Source: a bacterium (GTDB lineage: Bacteria > Chloroflexota > Dormibacteria > UBA8260 > Bog-877). From it: 10,214 bases of DNA. Numbering within the stretch: position 1 is the stretch's first letter; every line of letters begins with the position of its first letter. Shown piece after piece: positions 6,631 to 10,214 of this stretch. Below the pieces are notes generated by a model, which did not search any database, was not told the DNA's origin, and worked only from the letters and a program-made list of their open reading frames with translations. Location of the stretch: the NCBI GenBank assembly GCA_021791345.1, contig JAJYWT010000154.1, positions 1 through 10,214 of the forward strand, given 5' to 3'. Position numbers and translations under genes: made by a program.

Positions 6631-6898
6631 GACGGGGGAACAGGGCGCCCGTCACCGGCGCCGCCAAATGCTCCTGCCGCTGACGGGGGAGTCCCACTTC
6701 GTGGCCCGGGCCGACCCGGGCCCAGCGCTGAGCCCGATCCGTCCGGGGCGGGCTGGAGTTCCTCGCGCGTCGGTCAGACGGGGCGGGGCCGCTCCAGGCC
6801 CATCCCTGGTGAACCTGGGTTTCGCCGGCGGGACCGTCTGCTTCTCGGGACTTCATCCCCTTTCGCGGCCCAGTCCGCGGATGGCGGGCACGGATCGG
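6631..6898. other. Convergent intergenic region, no gene seen
   Basis: This 268-base stretch lies between the ends of the transketolase C-subunit gene (plus) and the sirtuin gene (minus). No open frame in it shows recognisable protein features. It holds a strong hairpin at 6703-6722 and a weaker 5-bp one near 6864-6879. Confidence 0.55.
6703..6722. terminator. Candidate terminator hairpin between convergent genes
   Basis: GGCCCGGG (6703-6710) and CCCGGGCC (6715-6722) form a perfect 8-bp GC stem with a CCGA loop. It lies 72 bases after the transketolase stop. No T run follows on either strand, so the terminator role is inferred from position and stability. Confidence 0.4.
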
Positions 6899-7735
6899 TC
6901 ATGCGGACAGCAGCGCTCCCAGCACCTCTCCGATCGGCGATCTGATCACCGCCGCCGCCCGCCGGTCGTAGCTGGTCGGCTCCTGATTGACGACCACGAG
7001 CGGGGCACCGCTGTGCAGTGCGACGGCAGGAAGCTCCGCGGCCGGGAAGACCTCGAGCCGGGTGCCCACCGCCAGAAACAGGTCGCAACTGCGGGCGCCC
7101 GCCTCCGCCCGGGCGAGCTCCGCCGGCTCCAGTCGCTGTCCGAAGGAGATGGCGGCGGACTTGAGGATCCCGCCGCAGGCCTGGCAGTGGGGGTCGAGGT
7201 CGCCGTGGCGGACGCGCTCCAGCACCTCCGCCATCGGCCCGCGTCGCCCGCAGGTGAGGCAGACCTGCTCTCGAAGCGAGCCGTGCAGCTCCACCAGCCG
7301 GTCCGGCGATGTGCCCGCCAGCCGGTGGAGGCCGTCCACGTTCTGGGTTATCAGCAACTCAAGCCGTCCGGCCGCCTCCAGCTCAACCAGAGCCCGATGG
7401 CCCGCATTGGGTTGGGGCGGCGGCCCGCCGGCGAAGGCCCGGCGCCGCCAGGTCTCGACCCGGAAGTCCCGATCCTGGATGTAGTGGGCCAGGGTGCTGA
7501 GCCGCTGAGCTCCGGGATTCTTGGTCCAGAGCCCCTCAGGGCCGCGGAAGTCGGGGATCCCCGACTGGGTGGAGATGCCAGCCCCGGTCAGCACGCAGAT
7601 GGCGAAGGCCCGGCGGATCAGCGCCCGGGCCGTCTCCACCGGCCCATGCCCAGCCGCTGGGCGGCGAGCGTGGTCCGAGACGGCCTCCAGCTCCGATCCA
7701 AGTGGGGTCTCAGGGTGCTCGAATCGATCAGACAC
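6899..7735 (-). CDS. Sir2-family NAD-dependent protein deacylase (sirtuin)
   Basis: A 278-residue sirtuin that would remove acetyl or other acyl groups from lysines using NAD+, in the cytosol. From the GTG at 7735 the NAD-binding motif [15 protein letters not shown] is at 51-65, TQNVDGLH at 130-137, catalytic His151 in LHGSL, a structural zinc site at Cys159, Cys162, Cys184 and Cys187, and a GTRLEV segment in place of the usual GTSL.V. The SIRT5-type Tyr-x-x-Arg acyl pocket is not evident. The first 35 residues are poorly conserved. An in-frame TTG at 7786 would add 17 residues; the GTG is preferred for length, and neither has a strong ribosome-binding site. It lies 195 bases downstream of the Rieske gene on the same strand and may have its own promoter. 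Confidence 0.9.
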   Translation of the reverse strand: MSDRFEHPETPLGSELEAVSDHARRPAAGHGPVETARALIRRAFAICVLTGAGISTQSGIPDFRGPEGLWTKNPGAQRLSTLAHYIQDRDFRVETWRRRAFAGGPPPQPNAGHRALVELEAAGRLELLITQNVDGLHRLAGTSPDRLVELHGSLREQVCLTCGRRGPMAEVLERVRHGDLDPHCQACGGILKSAAISFGQRLEPAELARAEAGARSCDLFLAVGTRLEVFPAAELPAVALHSGAPLVVVNQEPTSYDRRAAAVIRSPIGEVLGALLSA

Positions 7736-7930
7736 CTCGACCCCGGCATGGCCAGCACCCGTGAGGTTCCGCCGCCGCCGCTCCAACGCCAGGGTGCAGC
7801 ACTCCGTCTACCGCTGGGAGCCGGCCTGGTGCCCACCGCGAACCCGGCTGCATTCGGGAGCTGAGGGGGGCGGCCCCGCCGCCACCGGTCGTGGAACCGC
7901 CGGTCGCAGCCGGCACCAGGTGGGGGGCGG

Positions 7931-8809
7931 TCACTGCGGCGACCGGCGGACCTCCACCCTGCCTTGATCGTTCACCCTTACCTCGAAGACCGGCAGCTCC
8001 GTGCTCGCCGGCCCGCGGCAGACCCGCCCGCTGGCGAGCTCGAACTGGGACCCGTGCCAGGGGCAAACGATCCGATCAGCCATGAGCTTCCCCTGTTCCA
8101 TCGGCCCTCCCGCGTGGGGGCACACCGCGCCGACCGCGACCACGCGCTCGCCCCGGCGAATTAGCACGACCTCCGCATCCCCCGCCCGCCGGCGCAGCAG
8201 CTGATCCGGAGTCACCTCCTTGTCATCGGCCACCTCGGTCCAGTCCGAAGGGCCGGCGGTCCAGGCGTTGCGGTTGACCTGGGTGCCCATCCGAAAGACC
8301 AGGTCGCCCCCGAGGAACGCCGAGGCGGCGGCCAGCCCGTATCCACAGGCGGCGGGGATGCGTGCCTTCCGGCGGCGTCCCGTGAGACGCAGCAGCAACG
8401 ACCCGGTGAAGAGCGCGAGCGCGGCCGAGTTCATCAGGGCGTGGGCCAAGCCGACCCGTCGCTCCGGGCCGTAGGAGTCGTGCCAGTCAGCCGCCCCCGA
8501 CGCGGCCGCGGCCACCGCGGAGGCACAGCCCACCCCCACCAGCACATCTGCCGTTCGACCCAGTTCGCCCCCCCGGCTGCGGTCCAGCAGGTCCAACAGG
8601 GTGCTGCACGTCCAGGCGCCGATGGGGACGTCGGTGATGGCGGGGTGGAGCGGGTGTCCGAGCCAGGTCCCGTTGAGCGCGTCCTTGGCAGCCTGGGCGG
8701 TGGGCCCGCCTGCCTCCAGTCCGGCTGCCATCAGGGACTGCAGCCGGTCGGCCAGCGGATCCAGGAATGTCCACCGCTCCGCCACCTCTCCCAAATCGAG
8801 CACGGCCAT
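7931..8809 (-). CDS. DUF2231 membrane domain fused to a Rieske [2Fe-2S] domain
   Basis: A 292-residue integral membrane protein. The N-terminal part is a DUF2231 domain, with its signature GHPLHPAITDVPIG at 51-64 and four predicted membrane helices near 60-76, 86-105, 121-141 and 152-171. The C-terminal part (about 190-292) is a Rieske ferredoxin-like domain with cluster ligands Cys230/His232 in CPHAGG and Cys249/His252 in CPWHGSQF. The cluster would sit beside the membrane and pass electrons to an unknown partner; no oxygenase or cytochrome gene is visible here. No signal peptide is seen. The ATG at 8809 is well supported by a GGAGGAGGTGG ribosome-binding region (8815-8824). This fusion is recurrent in actinobacteria and related groups, but its role is not established. 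The gene is divergent from a response regulator across 69 bases. Confidence 0.9.
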   Translation of the reverse strand: MAVLDLGEVAERWTFLDPLADRLQSLMAAGLEAGGPTAQAAKDALNGTWLGHPLHPAITDVPIGAWTCSTLLDLLDRSRGGELGRTADVLVGVGCASAVAAAASGAADWHDSYGPERRVGLAHALMNSAALALFTGSLLLRLTGRRRKARIPAACGYGLAAASAFLGGDLVFRMGTQVNRNAWTAGPSDWTEVADDKEVTPDQLLRRRAGDAEVVLIRRGERVVAVGAVCPHAGGPMEQGKLMADRIVCPWHGSQFELASGRVCRGPASTELPVFEVRVNDQGRVEVRRSPQ

Positions 8810-8859
8810 GACGCCACCTCCTCCAACTGGGCTGCGGACAAGTGCCGAGAGCGGGTCCC

Positions 8860-8876
8860 GGCTAGCGAAAATAGCC
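8860..8876 (+). promoter_or_regulatory. Inverted repeat and candidate leaderless promoter before the response regulator
   Basis: GGCTA (8860-8864) and TAGCC (8872-8876) form an inverted repeat with a 7-base AT-rich spacer. Within it GAAAAT (8867-8872) matches a -10 box at four of six bases and lies 7 bases before the ATG at 8879, so transcription could start at the start codon. No ribosome-binding site and no clear -35 are present. The repeat could be an operator in the divergent Rieske/regulator intergenic region. Confidence 0.35.
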
Positions 8877-8878
8877 TA

Positions 8879-9565
8879 ATGCTGGTGCTGGTTCTGGAGC
8901 CCGACCCAGATTACGCCGAGCTCGCCTGCCATCTCATCGGCCAGCTGCCGGGGCTGCAGCCGCTGGTGGTGGGCAGCCAGGAGCAGCTCTGGCAGCGGAT
9001 TCGCGCCGAGGCGCCGGCCGCGATCCTCGCGGACCGGGATCCCCTGCGGGGGGTGCCGGGCATCCAGTCGGTGCGCAGCATGTCCACCGCTCCGCTGCTG
9101 GTCACCAGTGCCGACCTGCGGGAGATGGCGGCGCTGATGGATGCGGGCGCGGATTACGTGCTCCCCCGGCCCTACCCCCCCGCCATCCTCAAGGCCACCC
9201 TCAAGGCGGTGTTGCGGCGCCGTCAGGCGGAGCGCAGGGGTGCGGGCCGAATCATCGAGGTGGGGCCCCTGGTGGTCGAGCCGGCCCGCCGCTCCGCGCG
9301 GATCGAGGGCCGGCGGCACTTCCTGAGCCCCCGCGAGGCGGACCTGCTGGAGTACCTGGCGGTCAACTCCGGGGTGGTGGTGTCCCGGCGGCAGATCATC
9401 GAGGGAGCGTGGGGCGGCGACCCCAGGGCCACCCCACAGGCGGTCACCATGTGCGTCCATCGCCTGCGCCAGAAGCTCGAGGCGGATCCCGGCCGGCCGC
9501 AGCTGCTGCGCACTCATCGCAGTGGTGGTTACCTGCTCCACCCCGGCACGCTCGGTGGCGCCTGA
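8879..9565 (+). CDS. OmpR/PhoB-family response regulator with atypical receiver domain
   Basis: A 228-residue DNA-binding response regulator. Residues 1-118 form a receiver domain. Asp52 is at the phosphoacceptor position (AAILADRD), Ser77 is at the Thr/Ser position, but the conserved Lys is Arg97 (LPRPY) and the acidic pair is Glu7-Pro8, so one acidic residue is missing. Residues about 127-225 form the OmpR-type winged helix, with FLSPREADLLEYLA, VVSRRQIIEGAWG, the recognition helix TMCVHRLRQKLEADPGRPQ and the closing SGGYLL hairpin. The ATG at 8879 begins the first beta strand exactly; an open frame runs further upstream but lacks protein features. No sensor kinase gene is next to it, so it is an orphan here. 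Divergence from the Rieske gene makes that gene a possible target. Confidence 0.88.
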   Translation: MLVLVLEPDPDYAELACHLIGQLPGLQPLVVGSQEQLWQRIRAEAPAAILADRDPLRGVPGIQSVRSMSTAPLLVTSADLREMAALMDAGADYVLPRPYPPAILKATLKAVLRRRQAERRGAGRIIEVGPLVVEPARRSARIEGRRHFLSPREADLLEYLAVNSGVVVSRRQIIEGAWGGDPRATPQAVTMCVHRLRQKLEADPGRPQLLRTHRSGGYLLHPGTLGGA

Positions 9566-9669
9566 TGCCGACCGCCTCCGCCGGCGCTCTCAGCCCGGCT
9601 CTTCGCCGGTTCCGAAGGCTGCTCCCGTGGCGGGCTGAACCGGCCGCGGCGCACCGGCTCCGGGTCTGA
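9565..9669 (+). CDS. Doubtful small arginine-rich ORF (34 residues)
   Basis: The ATG shares its A with the TGA stop of the response regulator (TGATG), and the frame ends 2 bases before the hpnA start. The product is rich in Arg, Ala and Pro, with an amphipathic RRFRRLLPW stretch and no recognised domain. A short overlapping ORF in GC-rich DNA can arise by chance; the coupled start and exact fit into the gap are the only support. Confidence 0.2.
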   Translation: MPTASAGALSPALRRFRRLLPWRAEPAAAHRLRV

Positions 9670-9671
9670 CC

Positions 9672-10214
9672 GTGAGGGTCATGGTGACCGGGGCTACCGG
9701 GTTCGTCGGGGCCGCGGTGGTGCGGGCGCTGCTGGAGCGCGGCCACGAGGTGCGAGCCCTGGTGCGGCGCGAGTCGCGGGTCGCCGTGCCGGCCCCCGCC
9801 GAGGTCTACCTCGGTGACCTGGGCGACCGGGAGTCGGTGGCGCGGGCCACGACCGGGTGTGAGGCGGTAGTCCACTGCGCCGCGGATTACCGGCTCGCGA
9901 TCCGGGGGCGCGATGTCCCCGACATGATCAGGACCAACGTCGGTGGCACCGCCAACGTGCTCTGGGCCAGCCGGGTGGGCGGGGCCCGGCGGGTCGTCCA
10001 CTGCAGCACCGTGGGGACCCTGGCGTTCGACCGCTCCGGGAGGGTCTGCACCGAGGAGGACCGCGCCCCCACCGCCGCACACCTGCCCGGCCCCTACAAG
10101 CGCTCCAAGTGGGCTGCGGAGCAACTCGCGCTCCACTGGCGGGAGCCTGAGGTGGTGGTGGTCCAACCCAGCACACCAGTCGGCAGTGGCGATTGGCGCC
10201 CGACCCCGACCGGC
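9672..10214 (+). CDS. hpnA: HpnA-like hopanoid-associated sugar epimerase, C-terminus cut off
   Basis: An NAD-dependent epimerase/dehydratase of the extended short-chain dehydrogenase family; 181 codons are visible of a usual length of about 330. The Rossmann motif GATGFVG is at 7-13, a CAADYRL segment follows near 75-81, Ser112/Thr113 lie at the catalytic Ser position, and the catalytic Tyr142 and Lys146 are in YKRSK. The stretch QPSTPVGSGDWRPTPTG closely matches the NPSTPIGPRDIKPTPTG segment I associate with HpnA, which is encoded in many hopanoid biosynthesis clusters. The GTG at 9672 places the first beta strand (MRVMVTG) correctly; an ATG at 9681 would cut it short. No clear ribosome-binding site is seen. 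The rest of any hopanoid cluster would lie to the right of the window. Confidence 0.78.
   Translation, partial: MRVMVTGATGFVGAAVVRALLERGHEVRALVRRESRVAVPAPAEVYLGDLGDRESVARATTGCEAVVHCAADYRLAIRGRDVPDMIRTNVGGTANVLWASRVGGARRVVHCSTVGTLAFDRSGRVCTEEDRAPTAAHLPGPYKRSKWAAEQLALHWREPEVVVVQPSTPVGSGDWRPTPTG

Noticed and set aside
6640..6725. Loose resemblance to a cobalamin-type riboswitch core (GGGGGAAC ... CTGCCGCTGAC ... GGGGAGTCCC)
   Set aside because: The conserved core is not convincingly complete and no plus-strand gene follows within 2 kb. A covariance search would settle it.
6461..7864. 467-codon plus-strand open frame, the longest in the region
   Set aside because: It runs over the end of the transketolase gene, the convergent gap and the whole antisense of the sirtuin, whose motifs are unmistakable. 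High GC removes stop codons and explains its length.
7736..7930. Possible small gene between the sirtuin and Rieske genes
   Set aside because: Open frames cross this stretch on both strands but none has a ribosome-binding site, a domain or a plausible composition.
8441..8878. In-frame upstream extension of the response regulator
   Set aside because: The extension is antisense to the Rieske fusion gene and covers its ribosome-binding site. The receiver domain starts exactly at the ATG at 8879.

Overview
The window is gene-dense, very GC-rich bacterial DNA, with GTG and TTG starts next to ATG and several genes with no Shine-Dalgarno sequence that look leaderless. This style, together with tandem YbjQ-type proteins, a SoxR without SoxS, a DUF2231-Rieske fusion and a hopanoid-type epimerase, fits an Actinomycetota-like or Chloroflexota/Dormibacterota-like soil organism. 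The lineage cannot be fixed from the sequence alone. I see no mobile elements, CRISPR array, tRNA or rRNA, and nothing that looks foreign.

Layout from left to right. (1) The first part of an APC-superfamily amino-acid permease, minus strand, cut by the left edge. (2) Divergent from it, a tight plus-strand cluster of four genes: a small conserved hypothetical protein, two proteins that each carry two YbjQ/DUF74-like domains (four copies in all), and a zinc-dependent histone-deacetylase-family (AcuC-like) hydrolase; gaps are 6, 13 and 3 bases. (3) A 294-base convergent gap with hairpins. (4) soxR on the minus strand, divergent from a split transketolase (N- and C-terminal subunits on separate genes, overlapping by ATGA) on the plus strand. 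The soxR/transketolase intergenic DNA is AT-rich and holds a good match to a SoxR operator under a promoter with a long spacer; the transketolase start codon lies where that promoter would initiate. (5) A convergent gap with a GC-rich hairpin. (6) Two minus-strand genes: a DUF2231-Rieske membrane iron-sulfur protein upstream and a Sir2-type NAD-dependent deacylase downstream. (7) Divergent from the Rieske gene, an OmpR-type response regulator with an atypical receiver domain, then a doubtful 34-residue ORF, then the first 181 codons of hpnA, cut by the right edge.

The clearest functional story is redox control. SoxR, a [2Fe-2S] sensor of redox-active compounds, probably drives the split transketolase, a non-oxidative pentose-phosphate-type enzyme. 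A second iron-sulfur protein of the Rieske type sits nearby, divergent from an orphan response regulator. Two mechanistically unrelated lysine deacylases, one zinc-dependent and one NAD-dependent, also lie within about 4 kb, but no acetyltransferase or acyl-CoA synthetase substrate is visible here. Domain calls rest on motif recognition; no database search was run.
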